The notes beneath the pieces were generated by a model. That model was given only the letters and a program-made list of their open reading frames with translations, searched no databases and was not told the origin of the DNA. Below are positions 1 through 9,367 of a stretch of 53,513 bases of DNA, one piece after another. The translations under genes were made by a program, and so were the position numbers. How positions within the stretch are numbered: position 1 is the stretch's first letter; each line of letters starts with the position of its first letter. The stretch is from contig NZ_JANGCG010000018.1 of NCBI RefSeq assembly GCF_024462815.1, forward strand, positions 1-53,513, given 5' to 3'. Origin of the DNA: Gemmiger formicilis. Its GTDB lineage: Bacteria > Bacillota > Clostridia > Oscillospirales > Ruminococcaceae.

Positions 1-10
1 CCCCCCCCCC

Positions 11-40
11 GCGGGCGGATGCAAGCATCCGCCCCTACAG
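11..40. repeat. GC-rich intergenic hairpin downstream of polC
   Basis: GGGCGGATGC and GCATCCGCCC form a perfect 10-bp inverted repeat around AA (13-34), next to a run of C at positions 1-11. Read on the minus strand, the element starts CTGTAGGGGC. The same start occurs in the GC-rich intergenic element near 10262, so this is probably a dispersed palindromic repeat of the genome. It lies just 3' of polC and could also stop polC transcription. Confidence 0.55.
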
Positions 41-65
41 GATTTCCCGCAGATTGGCACCCTGT

Positions 66-3000
66 TTACATCATGCTGAACAAATCTACCTGACTGGTTT
101 CGGGCAGATTGCCGAGAGCCCCGACCGCACGCAGCTTGTCAAAGACCGACTGCGCCACGCCGCTGGCCTGCTGCAGCTCCTCAACCGAAATATACTCCTG
201 CCCGTGCATCGTGGCTTCTTCCAGCGCCACGGCGGCGGCATCGCCCAGACCGCGGATGGCTGTGAACGGCAGGCGGACCTTGCCATCCTCCACCACATAT
301 TTGCTGGCGTAGCTCTTGCCCAGCTCGATGGGCAGAAATTCACAGCCGCGCTGCAGCATTTCGTTTTCCAGCTGCAGGCTGACAAGGGCGTCATCGTCCT
401 TGGCGGTGCGCTCCTCCTTGGGGATTTTCTCGTTGTCCTTCAGGTGCTGCTTGGCCACGCGGACGCCGCCCACGGCGGCCTCGTAGTCAATATCCGCGCC
501 GCGCACCGTAAAGTAGACCGCATAGAAAATGGCCGGGTGGTAGACCTTGAACCACATCAGGCGGATGGCCGCCATCAGGTAGGCCACGGCGTGCGCCTTG
601 GGGAACATATACTTGATTTTGCGGCAGGATTCGATATACCAGTCGGGCACATCGTGCTCCCGCATGGCCTCCTCCCACCCGGGCTTGAAGCCGCCCTTGG
701 CGACCTTGCCCTTACGCACGGCCTCCATAATGTCAAAGGACATTTTGGGTTCCAGCCCCTTGCGCAGCAGATACAGCATAATGCTGTCACGGCAGCCGAT
801 TACCTCGGCAATCGTACAGGTGCCCGAGCGAATCAGCTCGTCGGCGTTGCCGGTCCAGACGTCGGTGCCGTGGGACAGGCCGGAAATCTGAATCAGCTCC
901 GAGAAGTTCTTCGGCTGGGCGTCCAGCAGCATCTGGCGCACGAAGTTCGTGCCCATCTCAGGGATGCCGAAGGTGCCGGTCTTGGAGCCAATCTGCTCCT
1001 CGGTCACGCCCAGCGCCGCCGGGCTGGTCAGAAGGCTGTAGACCTTCTCATCGTTCATCGGCACAGAGTCGATGGGAATACCGGAGTATTCCTCAAAATA
1101 CTTATAGAAGGTAGGCACATCGTGGCCCAGCTCGTCCAGCTTGAGCAGCGTATCGTGCAGATACTTGAATTCAAAGTGGGTGGTCAACAGGCCGCCCTTG
1201 ACGTCATCCGCCGGGTGCTGGATGGCGCAGAAATCGTAAATATCGAAGGTGTCCGGCACAACAACCATGCCGCCGGGGTGCTGGCCGGTGGTACGCTTGA
1301 CACCGGTGCAACCCATAACCAGCCGGTTTTCCTCGGCACGGTTGACGGTCTTGCCGCGCTCCTCCAGATATTTTTTGACATAACCGTAGGCGGTTTTGTC
1401 CTGCAGACCGGAGACTGTACCCGCCTTAAAGACGTTTTCCTTGCCGAAAAGCTCCTCGGTGTAGCGGTGCACGTGGGACTGATACATACCCGAGAAGTTC
1501 AGGTCGATATCCGGCTCCTTATCGCCGTAGAAGCCCAGGAAGGTTTCAAATGGGATATCGTGGCCCTCGACAATCATCGGCTTGCCGCAGATCGGGCAGG
1601 TCTTGTCCGGCAGGTCGAAGCCATCAAAGTGGATGCCGTCGTTAATCCACTCGCTGTGCTTGCAGTTGGGGCAGAGATAATGCGGCGGCATCGAGTTGAC
1701 CTCCGAGATGCCGGAGAAGTGCGCCACAGCCGACGAACCGACAGAGCCACGGCTGCCCACCTGATAGCCGCCCGCGTTGGAGTAGGCCACCAGACGCACG
1801 GCAATGACGTACAGAACCGCGTAACCGTGGCCGCAGATGGAATCAAGCTCCTTTTTCAGCCGCTTTTGCAGCACATCCGGCAGCGGGCTGCCGTAGTCCC
1901 GGGCGGCGTGCTTCCAGGTATCGTCGCGCAACTCCTGCTCAGCACCGGGGATGCTGGGCGGGTAGGTGCCCTTGGGGATGGCGCGCAGATTGTTGTCAAT
2001 CGTGGCTGCAATCTTGTTGGGGTTTGTCACCACAATTTCGTAGGCCTTTTCCTGCGGCAGATAGCTGAAGTCCTCCAGCATATCGGGCGTGGTGCGGAAG
2101 TACAGCGGAGCCTGATTATCGGCGTCCTTGAAGCCGTTGCCGGCCTGCAGGACCGCGCGGTAAATCCAGTCCTCCGGCTCCTGAAAGTGGGAGTCTCCTG
2201 TGGCGACAACCGGCTTGTGCAGATCCTCGCCCAGCTGTATCACGGTGCGGTTGAAGTTCTTGATGGCTTCTATCGAGTCCACCTGACCGTTGCGAACCAT
2301 AAATTCGTTGTTGCCAAGGGGCTGCACCTCAAGATAATCGTAATAATCGGCAATGCGCAGCAGCTGCTCATAGGGCTGGCCCGCCACAATCGCCCTGTAA
2401 AGCTCACCTGCTTCACAGGCCGGAGAGAGCAGCAGTCCCTCGCGGTACTGGTTCAGCAGGCTGCGCGGCACACGCGGCTTTTTGAAGAAATACTGCGTGT
2501 GGGCCGCACTGACAATGCGGTACAGGTTCTTCAAGCCCACCTGATTCTGCACCAGTATAATAAGGTGGTAGTATTTCTTTTTCAGCACCTCTTTGTTGCC
2601 GCCAAGGCCGGTGTTGATGGCCTCCACCGTGTGGATGTCCTTCTCCACAAGGTCGGTCAGCATAACCTCAAAGATGCGGGCCAGCGCCATTGCATCGTCC
2701 ACCGCACGGTGGTGGTTGAAGGGCGGGATTTCCAGATGCTTGTTGATGGTGTCCAGCTTATAGTTGCGCAGCCCCGGGAAGAGCGCCTGGCCCATCGGCA
2801 GGGTGTCGATGTAGGTATTCTCTTCCCAGCTGACGCCCGCCTTCTCCCCTGCCTTGCGGATAAACAGCATATCAAAGCTGTGCGCATTGTGCGCCACCAG
2901 AATGTTATCGCCGCAGAATTCCTTGAAGGCGCGGATGGCCTCCTCCGGCGTGGGGGCATCGGCCACCATCGCATCGTTGATGCCGGTCAGGTCCACCACC

Positions 3001-4373
3001 TTCTGCGGGATGGGCTTGCCGGGGTTGACGAAGGTGCAGAATTTCTTTTCCTCGTTGATTTTGCCGTTTTCCACATAGACGGCGCCGATTTCAGTCAGAC
3101 GCTCGGTGTTGGGGTCAAGGCCGGTGGTTTCGGTGTCAAAGACAACGAAGGAGCCGGAAAGCGGCATTTCGGCCTTGCCGTAGACGGCGGGAATCATATC
3201 GTCCACGAAGTAGGCCTCGCAGCCGTAAATCAGCTTGAAGTTGGGGTCAGTCTCGTGGATGGCATCGGTGGCCAGCATGGCCTCCGGGTAGCCCTGGCAG
3301 ACGCCGTGGTCCGTGATGGCAATGGCGCGGTGGCCCATGCGATGGGCCAGACGCACAATCTTGCCGGGATCATTGAAGCCGTCCATCGAGCTGGACTTGG
3401 TGTGCAGATGCAGCTCCACGCGCTTTTCCCCGTCCGGGGCGGTGTCCTGGCGCTGCTCACGCTCCACCTGCAGAACATCATACGGCATAATGACAAAGTC
3501 ATGCTCGTATTTATCATACATATAGTTGCCGCGGACAATCAGGGTTGTGCCTGGCTTAAGGCCCTCCCACTTGGACATATCGGCGTCCTCGTCTCCCAGA
3601 ACCTTGAGGTTGACCGAGCCCGAATAGTCGGTGATGGAGGTAAAGTAAATCTTGCGGCGGCTGCCCTTGACCTCGGTGGCAAAAACGTCGCCCCAGACCG
3701 TGACCTTGCCGCCGTCCCCCAGATCGTTGAGGCGGCGGGTGTCCGCAGGCTTGAAGCTCTTACCGTAAAAGAGCTTGACCGGCTTGTTGGTCAGCGCCAG
3801 ACCCTCAATCGTGAAGTCGGGCGGCGTCTCCTTGGCCTCGAACTTGACGGCGGGGGCCTTCTCCTGCAGATACTGCTCAAATTCCTCCTCGGTGCGCGCC
3901 TTGCCGCTGTCGGCCAGACGCACGATGGGCAGACTGCCGGTGCGCTCCTGAATGAGCTCTGCCAGCACGCGGGGCAGTTCAACGCTTTCCAGAATCTGGC
4001 GGCCCGCGTTGACGTGGATGGTGATGCCATCCTCCCCGAAGGTGACCGGCTGGGCCTTATCCAGAAAGCCGTTGACCGGCATTCCCTTCTCCTTCAGCTC
4101 CTCCAGCATCAGGCGCACAGCCTCGGGGGTGATGTTCGGGTAGGCAAAATAGCTGCGCACCTGCAGCTCGTACCCGGCAAACACCTCGCCAAGGGACGCA
4201 CAAAGACGCCCGCACAGCGCCTGATCCAAGGGTTCAGCACTGCGCAGGCAGATTACGACCTGTCTTTTTGTGCGGTAAAGCTCCACGCGGTCTACAAGCA
4301 CACTGCCAAAGGCGGCGCAGAACTGCTGGTCTGCCGTAAACTGCGGCCAGACCTGTGTGACAAATGGTTTCAA
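66..4373 (-). CDS. polC: DNA polymerase III PolC-type alpha subunit (Gram-positive)
   Basis: This is the main replicative polymerase of low-GC Gram-positives, with built-in 3'-5' proofreading; it acts in the replisome. The 1435 residues match the family length. An OB/N-terminal region comes first. Then come a PHP domain (VELHLHTKSSSMDG near residue 318), the DEDD exonuclease inserted in it (VVFDTETTG near 410), a zinc-binding Cys4 cluster (CPNC near 900, CPIC about 30 residues later) and the catalytic PDIDLNFSG near 953. The start is TTG at 4371-4373, chosen because GAGG lies about 7-8 bases upstream and no better ATG exists. It ends with TAA. It is the last gene of a minus-strand core block that begins at pyrH, with 43 bp separating it from ispG. 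It appears intact. Confidence 0.97.
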   Translation of the reverse strand: MKPFVTQVWPQFTADQQFCAAFGSVLVDRVELYRTKRQVVICLRSAEPLDQALCGRLCASLGEVFAGYELQVRSYFAYPNITPEAVRLMLEELKEKGMPVNGFLDKAQPVTFGEDGITIHVNAGRQILESVELPRVLAELIQERTGSLPIVRLADSGKARTEEEFEQYLQEKAPAVKFEAKETPPDFTIEGLALTNKPVKLFYGKSFKPADTRRLNDLGDGGKVTVWGDVFATEVKGSRRKIYFTSITDYSGSVNLKVLGDEDADMSKWEGLKPGTTLIVRGNYMYDKYEHDFVIMPYDVLQVEREQRQDTAPDGEKRVELHLHTKSSSMDGFNDPGKIVRLAHRMGHRAIAITDHGVCQGYPEAMLATDAIHETDPNFKLIYGCEAYFVDDMIPAVYGKAEMPLSGSFVVFDTETTGLDPNTERLTEIGAVYVENGKINEEKKFCTFVNPGKPIPQKVVDLTGINDAMVADAPTPEEAIRAFKEFCGDNILVAHNAHSFDMLFIRKAGEKAGVSWEENTYIDTLPMGQALFPGLRNYKLDTINKHLEIPPFNHHRAVDDAMALARIFEVMLTDLVEKDIHTVEAINTGLGGNKEVLKKKYYHLIILVQNQVGLKNLYRIVSAAHTQYFFKKPRVPRSLLNQYREGLLLSPACEAGELYRAIVAGQPYEQLLRIADYYDYLEVQPLGNNEFMVRNGQVDSIEAIKNFNRTVIQLGEDLHKPVVATGDSHFQEPEDWIYRAVLQAGNGFKDADNQAPLYFRTTPDMLEDFSYLPQEKAYEIVVTNPNKIAATIDNNLRAIPKGTYPPSIPGAEQELRDDTWKHAARDYGSPLPDVLQKRLKKELDSICGHGYAVLYVIAVRLVAYSNAGGYQVGSRGSVGSSAVAHFSGISEVNSMPPHYLCPNCKHSEWINDGIHFDGFDLPDKTCPICGKPMIVEGHDIPFETFLGFYGDKEPDIDLNFSGMYQSHVHRYTEELFGKENVFKAGTVSGLQDKTAYGYVKKYLEERGKTVNRAEENRLVMGCTGVKRTTGQHPGGMVVVPDTFDIYDFCAIQHPADDVKGGLLTTHFEFKYLHDTLLKLDELGHDVPTFYKYFEEYSGIPIDSVPMNDEKVYSLLTSPAALGVTEEQIGSKTGTFGIPEMGTNFVRQMLLDAQPKNFSELIQISGLSHGTDVWTGNADELIRSGTCTIAEVIGCRDSIMLYLLRKGLEPKMSFDIMEAVRKGKVAKGGFKPGWEEAMREHDVPDWYIESCRKIKYMFPKAHAVAYLMAAIRLMWFKVYHPAIFYAVYFTVRGADIDYEAAVGGVRVAKQHLKDNEKIPKEERTAKDDDALVSLQLENEMLQRGCEFLPIELGKSYASKYVVEDGKVRLPFTAIRGLGDAAAVALEEATMHGQEYISVEELQQASGVAQSVFDKLRAVGALGNLPETSQVDLFSMM

Positions 4374-4416
4374 AAAGATACCTCACAAATCGGGTGTGGA
4401 AGGTTTGGTGTGGGGC

Positions 4417-5469
4417 TCACATCTTATGGATTTCCTCCAGCAGCTGTCCGACAATATCGCCCTTCAGCATACGGATTTTCTCGCCGCGGATGAAAAGTAG
4501 TGCCTCGTCCTTGCCGCCCGCAATGCCGATGTCGGCGTCACTGGCCTCGCCCGGGCCGTTGACAACACAGCCCATAATGGCAATCTTCAGTGGCTTCTTG
4601 AATCCCTCGTCCCGCAGACGCTGCTCAACCTCGTTGGCAATTTCAATCATCGGGTACTGGGTGCGGCCACAGGTGGGACAGCTGATGATTTCCGGGCCGG
4701 CCACCGCATAACCGGCGGCGCGCAGAATGTCATAGCCCGCGTAGACCTCGTTCTCCGGCTCATCGGTCAGGCTGACGCGCAGCGTGTCACCGATGCCCTC
4801 CATCAGCAGACCGCCGATGCCCATGCCGGATTTAATCAGACCCATACGGTTGCCGCCCGCCTCGGTCACGCCAACGTGCAGGGGGTAATCGGTCTGGCTG
4901 GCCAGCAGACGGTAGGCCGCCATCATGCGCGGCACGTTGCTGGATTTTATCGAAATAACGATATTGTCAAAATCATATTTCTGCAGAAGGCGCACGTGGT
5001 ACATGGCGCTTTCCACCATCGCCTCGGGCACAGGCGCGCCGTACTTGGCAAGGATGTGCTTCTCCAGGCTGCCGCCGTTGACACCAATACGGATGGGCAC
5101 ATTCTTGGCGTTGCAGGCGTCCGCAACTGCTTTCACACGGTCGTCATCGCCGATATTGCCGGGGTTGATACGGATTTTGTCCGCGCCTGCGTCCAGTGCA
5201 GCCAGCGCGGCGCGGTAGTCAAAGTGGATGTCCGCCACAACAGGGATGTCAACCCTCTCCTTGATGGCGGCCACAACAGCGGCGTCCGCCGGGGTGGGCA
5301 CGGTCACGCGGACAATCTGACAGCCCGCCTTGGCCACGCGCTCTGCCTGCGCCACGTTGCCCGCAATGTCCTTGACAGGCACGTTCAGCATAGTCTGCAC
5401 AGCAATCGGGTTTGTGCCGCCGATTTTGATATTGCCAATCTTGACTTCCTTTTTCAGTTGACGCTGCAT
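4417..5469 (-). CDS. ispG: 4-hydroxy-3-methylbut-2-en-1-yl diphosphate synthase
   Basis: Penultimate step of the MEP isoprenoid pathway: reductive conversion of MEcPP to HMBPP by a cytosolic [4Fe-4S] enzyme. The 350-residue length is that of the short bacterial form. It has an N-terminal TIM-barrel half (PVVADIHFDYRAAL, DKIRINPGNIG) and a C-terminal iron-sulfur half with CPTC (about residues 262 and 265) and GCVVNGPGE (Cys near 299), the cluster ligands. It lies 12 bp downstream of rseP, and dxr, another MEP gene, is two genes upstream, so the pathway genes are co-transcribed. It stops with TGA immediately after His-Lys-Met. Confidence 0.97.
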   Translation of the reverse strand: MQRQLKKEVKIGNIKIGGTNPIAVQTMLNVPVKDIAGNVAQAERVAKAGCQIVRVTVPTPADAAVVAAIKERVDIPVVADIHFDYRAALAALDAGADKIRINPGNIGDDDRVKAVADACNAKNVPIRIGVNGGSLEKHILAKYGAPVPEAMVESAMYHVRLLQKYDFDNIVISIKSSNVPRMMAAYRLLASQTDYPLHVGVTEAGGNRMGLIKSGMGIGGLLMEGIGDTLRVSLTDEPENEVYAGYDILRAAGYAVAGPEIISCPTCGRTQYPMIEIANEVEQRLRDEGFKKPLKIAIMGCVVNGPGEASDADIGIAGGKDEALLFIRGEKIRMLKGDIVGQLLEEIHKM

Positions 5470-5481
5470 CGTAGTCTCTCC

Positions 5482-6569
5482 TTATAAGAATCGTGATATA
5501 TCCTGCATGGTGACCAGAAGCATCAGCCACAGCAGGGCCACCATACCCGCGGTGTTCACAAAGCCCTGTGCACGTTCCGGCACAGGGTGGCCGGTCAGTG
5601 CCTCCCACAAAAGGAAAAGCAGCTTGCAGCCGTCCAGCGCCGGGATAGGCAGCAGATTGAAGATGCCGACATTGATGGTCAGCAGAGCCATCAGCGAAAG
5701 GGCATCTCGCCAGCCGTACCGCACGGCCTGACTGACCGCTGATACCGTGCCGATGGGGCCGGACAGCTCCTCCACGCCCGCCTTGCCGGTGAAAAGCTCC
5801 CAGAAGCCGCCCAGAATTGCCCCGCTGTAGTAGCGGAACATTTCCCCTGTCAGGGCTGCGGCATTTTTCGCGCTCATTCTCTGCGAAGCAACGCGGAAAT
5901 CCGTGCCGTACAGCACATTTCCGTTTTCGTCCAGTGTCGGGGCCACCGTCACGGCGGGCAGGCTCACAACCTCACCGCCGCGCAGCACCTTCATGGTGTG
6001 GGTCTTTTCGGTGCCGTCAAAAGCGCCGGATAGGGTGTACACCGTCCAGCAGGGCTTGCCGTCAATCTGTAAAATCGTATCGCCCCGCTGCAAAACCGCG
6101 GCGCTTTGAGAGTTTTCGCCGAAGTCGGCAACCGTGGTGCTGCCGGTTCTCCCCTGCGAGAGCACCAGCACCAGCAGCACCGCAATGCCCAGCACAAAAT
6201 TCATCAGCGCACCGCACAGCGTCACAAAAAAGCGTTGCCACGCGGTGGCCTCCTCAAATTTCCGGCCGCCTACCGCCAGCGGAAAGAGGACTGTTTTGCG
6301 CGGCGGCGGGGCGAACGGTGTAGCGTCCTCCCCTTCCTCGTCCTCCTCAGGCGGGCGGCTGAACAGATTGTAGCCGCCCAACGGCAGCAAGCGGATAGAA
6401 TAGGTCGTTCCGTTTTTTTGGTGGACCACAGGCATGGGCCAAAGCCGATGGAAAACTCCTCGACAATGATGCCGCAATGGCGTGCCGCCATAAAATGGCC
6501 CAGCTCATGCACCAGAATGACGCCGCCAAACACGAGCAGCGATGCCAGCCCGGTCAGCAATGCAGTCAT
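5482..6569 (-). pseudogene. rseP: RseP-type site-2 zinc metalloprotease, frameshifted in an A7 run
   Basis: Intramembrane protease (M50) that cleaves membrane-bound regulators. The 5' part encodes VHELGHFMAARHCG, with the HExxH zinc motif. The 3' part encodes a PDZ domain, ELSGPIGTVSAVSQAV and the second active-site segment NLLPIPALDG, then C-terminal membrane helices. The two parts are in different frames. The shift falls at a homopolymer of seven T on the plus strand (6413-6419, A7 in the coding strand). One more A restores a single reading of about 362 residues with WSTKKNGTTYSIR across the join. The start is ATG at 6569 with GAGG upstream. It sits 15 bp from dxr and 12 bp from ispG. The cause could be a sequencing error, a real mutation or slippage; the rest of the gene is undamaged, so error or slippage seems likelier than decay. 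Confidence 0.85.
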
Positions 6570-6584
6570 AGGCACCTCACAATG

Positions 6585-7736
6585 TTAAATATGGGCTTCC
6601 ACATAGGCTCTCGCCATGCGGTCACATTCGTGCACATCGGCCAGCGTATAGTCCCCACCGAAGGAGTCGCTGTCCACAATACCCTCGACCAGACGGCCTA
6701 TATCCAAGAAGCCGATTTCATCCCGCAGGAAGTGCGCCACGGCGGCCTCGTTGGCACCGTTGGCGGCGCAGGGGGCCAGACCACCCTTGCGGATGGCCTT
6801 CTTGCAGGCCTTCAGGCAGCGGAAGGTCTCATCGTCCGCGGTGGCAATGCTCAGCTTGGTCAGGGCAGCAAAATCCAGCTCCGGCACGGGGCTGGGCAGG
6901 CGCTCGGGCCAGGTCAGCGCGTACTGGATGGGAATGCGCATATCGGGCACGCCGAGCTGCGCAATGACGGAATGGTCGGCAAACTGCACCGCCGAATGGA
7001 TGATGCTCTCACGCTGAACCACAATCTGGATTTTATCCTCCGGCAGGCCGAACAGCCAGGCGGCCTCAATCAGCTCAAGGCCTTTGTTCATCAGCGTGGC
7101 GGAGTCGATGGTGATTTTGGCGCCCATATTCCAGTTGGGGTGTTTGAGGGCGTCCGCCTTCGTCTTGGTGCGCAGTTCCTCGGTGGTCATACCGAAGAAG
7201 GGGCCGCCGGAGGCGGTCAGCAGGATTTTTTCCAGCGTTTTGGCGCTGTGTGCATCCTGCAGGCACTGGAAGATAGCGCTGTGCTCGCTGTCCACCGGCA
7301 GCAGATGCACGCCGTTTTTCTTGACGGCATCGGTGACCAGATGGCCACCGGTGACAAGGCTTTCCTTGTTGGCCAGCGCCAGATCGTGGCCGCTTTCAAT
7401 GGCTGCCAGCGAGGCATCCAGACCCGCAATGCCCACAACCGCGTTCAGCACGGTACCTGCGCCGTCCATCATGGCCAGCTGCTTCAGACCGTCCGCGCCC
7501 TTCAGCAGGGTGGGTGCCCCCGCCTGCCCTGCCAGTGCGGCGGACAGCTTATCGAAGGCGGCGGGGTCGGTGACAGCCACATATTTGGGGTGAAATTCCG
7601 CAATCTGAGCCAGCAGCTTGTCGACACTGGAATTGGCGGACAGGCCGAAAACCTCATAGCCGTGCATACGGCAGACATCCAGACTCTGGGTACCAATGGA
7701 GCCGGTGGAGCCCAGCAGTGTGATAACCTTACTCAT
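6585..7736 (-). CDS. dxr: 1-deoxy-D-xylulose 5-phosphate reductoisomerase
   Basis: First committed step of the MEP pathway, converting DXP to MEP with NADPH and a divalent metal in the cytosol. The 383 residues match the family. The N-terminal nucleotide-binding stretch LLGSTGSIGTQSLDV, then ALANKESLVTGG, the metal-site region VDSEHSAIFQCL and the substrate-loop motif TASGGPF are all visible. The start is ATG with GAGGGA upstream. It is separated by 12 bp from cdsA and 15 bp from rseP in the standard clostridial order. Confidence 0.97.
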   Translation of the reverse strand: MSKVITLLGSTGSIGTQSLDVCRMHGYEVFGLSANSSVDKLLAQIAEFHPKYVAVTDPAAFDKLSAALAGQAGAPTLLKGADGLKQLAMMDGAGTVLNAVVGIAGLDASLAAIESGHDLALANKESLVTGGHLVTDAVKKNGVHLLPVDSEHSAIFQCLQDAHSAKTLEKILLTASGGPFFGMTTEELRTKTKADALKHPNWNMGAKITIDSATLMNKGLELIEAAWLFGLPEDKIQIVVQRESIIHSAVQFADHSVIAQLGVPDMRIPIQYALTWPERLPSPVPELDFAALTKLSIATADDETFRCLKACKKAIRKGGLAPCAANGANEAAVAHFLRDEIGFLDIGRLVEGIVDSDSFGGDYTLADVHECDRMARAYVEAHI

Positions 7737-7748
7737 GGTAACATTCCC

Positions 7749-8609
7749 TCACAGCAGATAAAAGAAGTAGCGCACCGCGATGGAGACAAAGGGCGCAATG
7801 AACATAACGCTGTCAAACCGGTCCAGAATACCGCCGTGGCCCGGGAAAATCGTTCCGTAGTCCTTGATGCCGACCTGACGCTTGACCGAGGAGGCGAACA
7901 AGTCACCCAGAATTCCCAGCACGGACGCCACTGCACCCATGCCCAGCAGCACCAGATAGTGGCGCGGCTGCACGCCGATGCTCAGCACATTGTAATGAGC
8001 AGACAGCAGCGAGTAGACCAGCGTGAGCACACAGCCCGCCAGCATACTGCCCAGCACGCCGCCCACGGCGCCCTCCACCGTTTTGTGGGGGCTGACCACG
8101 GGGGCCAGCTTGTGCTTGCCAAAGGCACGGCCCGCAAAGTAGGCAGCCGTGTCTCCACCCCATGCAAAGCAGAGGATGAGCAGGATGAAGTAGATGGCAT
8201 CATAGCGGTACTGGGTAAAGGGCAGCATCCGCTTCAGATGGATGAGCGAGTAGAAGCAGAACGTGATTACGGTTGAGAAGTAGACAAAGCCCGCCAGCTT
8301 ACCAAAATCCAGCGTTTTTACGTTCCTAATCTGGCAGACGTTATAGAACAGCACCGTCAGAAACGCCGCCGGCAGCAGCAGGCTGCGCACCATCTGTGAG
8401 CTGCTGAGCATGACAAGCAGCGTCAGCGGCACGGCGGCCACATAGAGGTACCACTCCTTTTTGCCGAAACCCATGGCGGTGTACACCTCATGGATGGCAA
8501 GCAGACAGATGGCACTGAGTACGAGGTCAAACAGGAACGTGTCAAAAAATGCCAGAACAACAGCCAGAACGCTCAGGCCGACAACGGATGTGATGATGCG
8601 GGTCTTCAT
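7749..8609 (-). CDS. cdsA: phosphatidate cytidylyltransferase
   Basis: Makes CDP-diacylglycerol from phosphatidic acid and CTP at the membrane, the branch point of phospholipid synthesis. It has about 286 residues, mostly transmembrane helices. The family signature is near the C-terminus: SSVKRQVGIKDYG followed by FPGHGGILDRFD. ATG at 8609 (MKTRIITSVVG) is preferred over an upstream in-frame start because AAAGGG precedes it and the upstream residues are not CdsA-like. In most Firmicutes uppS lies directly upstream; here only 146 bp separate it from frr. Confidence 0.95.
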   Translation of the reverse strand: MKTRIITSVVGLSVLAVVLAFFDTFLFDLVLSAICLLAIHEVYTAMGFGKKEWYLYVAAVPLTLLVMLSSSQMVRSLLLPAAFLTVLFYNVCQIRNVKTLDFGKLAGFVYFSTVITFCFYSLIHLKRMLPFTQYRYDAIYFILLILCFAWGGDTAAYFAGRAFGKHKLAPVVSPHKTVEGAVGGVLGSMLAGCVLTLVYSLLSAHYNVLSIGVQPRHYLVLLGMGAVASVLGILGDLFASSVKRQVGIKDYGTIFPGHGGILDRFDSVMFIAPFVSIAVRYFFYLL

Positions 8610-8755
8610 AAACGGTGGTTCCCTTTCGCGGAAGTGATTGGGCAATGCCGCACGCCGGCAAACGGTGATGCAGCCTGTCATAAGTTGTATTGCAATAACA
8701 GCCTATGCGAGCGTGCCGCATGGCATACCCGCACAGGCTATTGCTCACGGAGGAA
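8610..8755 (-). other. frr-cdsA intergenic gap where uppS is usually found
   Basis: No coding region is visible in these 146 bp. An imperfect inverted repeat (TGCGAGCGTGCCGC against pieces of GCCTATGCGAG and CACAGGCTATTG) lies close to the frr stop and may be a terminator. The undecaprenyl diphosphate synthase gene expected here is absent from this window. Confidence 0.5.
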
Positions 8756-9310
8756 TCAGACCTCCATGATTTCCTTGTTCTTGTCGGCGCAGGTATCGTC
8801 AATCATCTTGACGTACTTGTCGGTCAGCTTCTGGGTTTCTTCCTCCAGCTTCTTCTGGTCATCCTCCGTCAGCTCGCCGGCCTTCTTCATGGCCTTGAAC
8901 TTGTCCATTGCGTCGCGGCGGATGTTGCGCACGGCGGTCTTGGCGTCCTCGCCCTGCTTCTTCACGTCCTTGGTCAGCTGCTTGCGGCGCTCTTCGGTCG
9001 GTGCCGGGAAAACCAGACGGATAATCTGGCCGTCATCAATCGGGTTGATGCCGATGTCGCTGGTCTGGATGGCCTTGGAGATGGGCTTGAGCATCGAGCG
9101 ATCCCACGGAGAGATGGTCAGGATGCGGGCCTCGGCCACAGCCACGGCGGCAATCTGCTGGATGGGCGTGGGGCTGCCGTAGTAGTCCACGGTAACCTTG
9201 TCCAGAATGGCGGGGTTGGCGCGGCCTGCGCGGATGGAGGCCAGCTCATGCACCAGATGGTTGACACTGGCGTTCATTTTTTCTTCAAAGGGTTTCGTAG
9301 TGCTGCTCAT
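8756..9310 (-). CDS. frr: ribosome recycling factor
   Basis: Releases ribosomes from mRNA after termination, together with EF-G. The 184 residues match the family (about 185). Typical features are the start region TKPFEEKMNASVNHL, RAGRANPAILDKVTVDYYG, PIQQIAAV and the C-terminal three-helix bundle segment RNIRRDAMDKFK. AAGGAG lies upstream of the ATG. It follows pyrH with a 57-bp gap, the usual pair. Confidence 0.97.
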   Translation of the reverse strand: MSSTTKPFEEKMNASVNHLVHELASIRAGRANPAILDKVTVDYYGSPTPIQQIAAVAVAEARILTISPWDRSMLKPISKAIQTSDIGINPIDDGQIIRLVFPAPTEERRKQLTKDVKKQGEDAKTAVRNIRRDAMDKFKAMKKAGELTEDDQKKLEEETQKLTDKYVKMIDDTCADKNKEIMEV

Positions 9311-9367
9311 AATCAGATTCTCCTTATTTTAAGATAGTATAGGGGGAAAATATGAATTTTTCAATTC

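Noticed and set aside
54..4493. A 1479-codon open frame on the plus strand opposite polC, and similar long frames opposite the GH3 genes and dxr
   Set aside because: They are antisense to well-recognised genes, rich in His/Ala/Gly/Val/Gln as expected for the complement of GC-rich coding DNA, and match no family.
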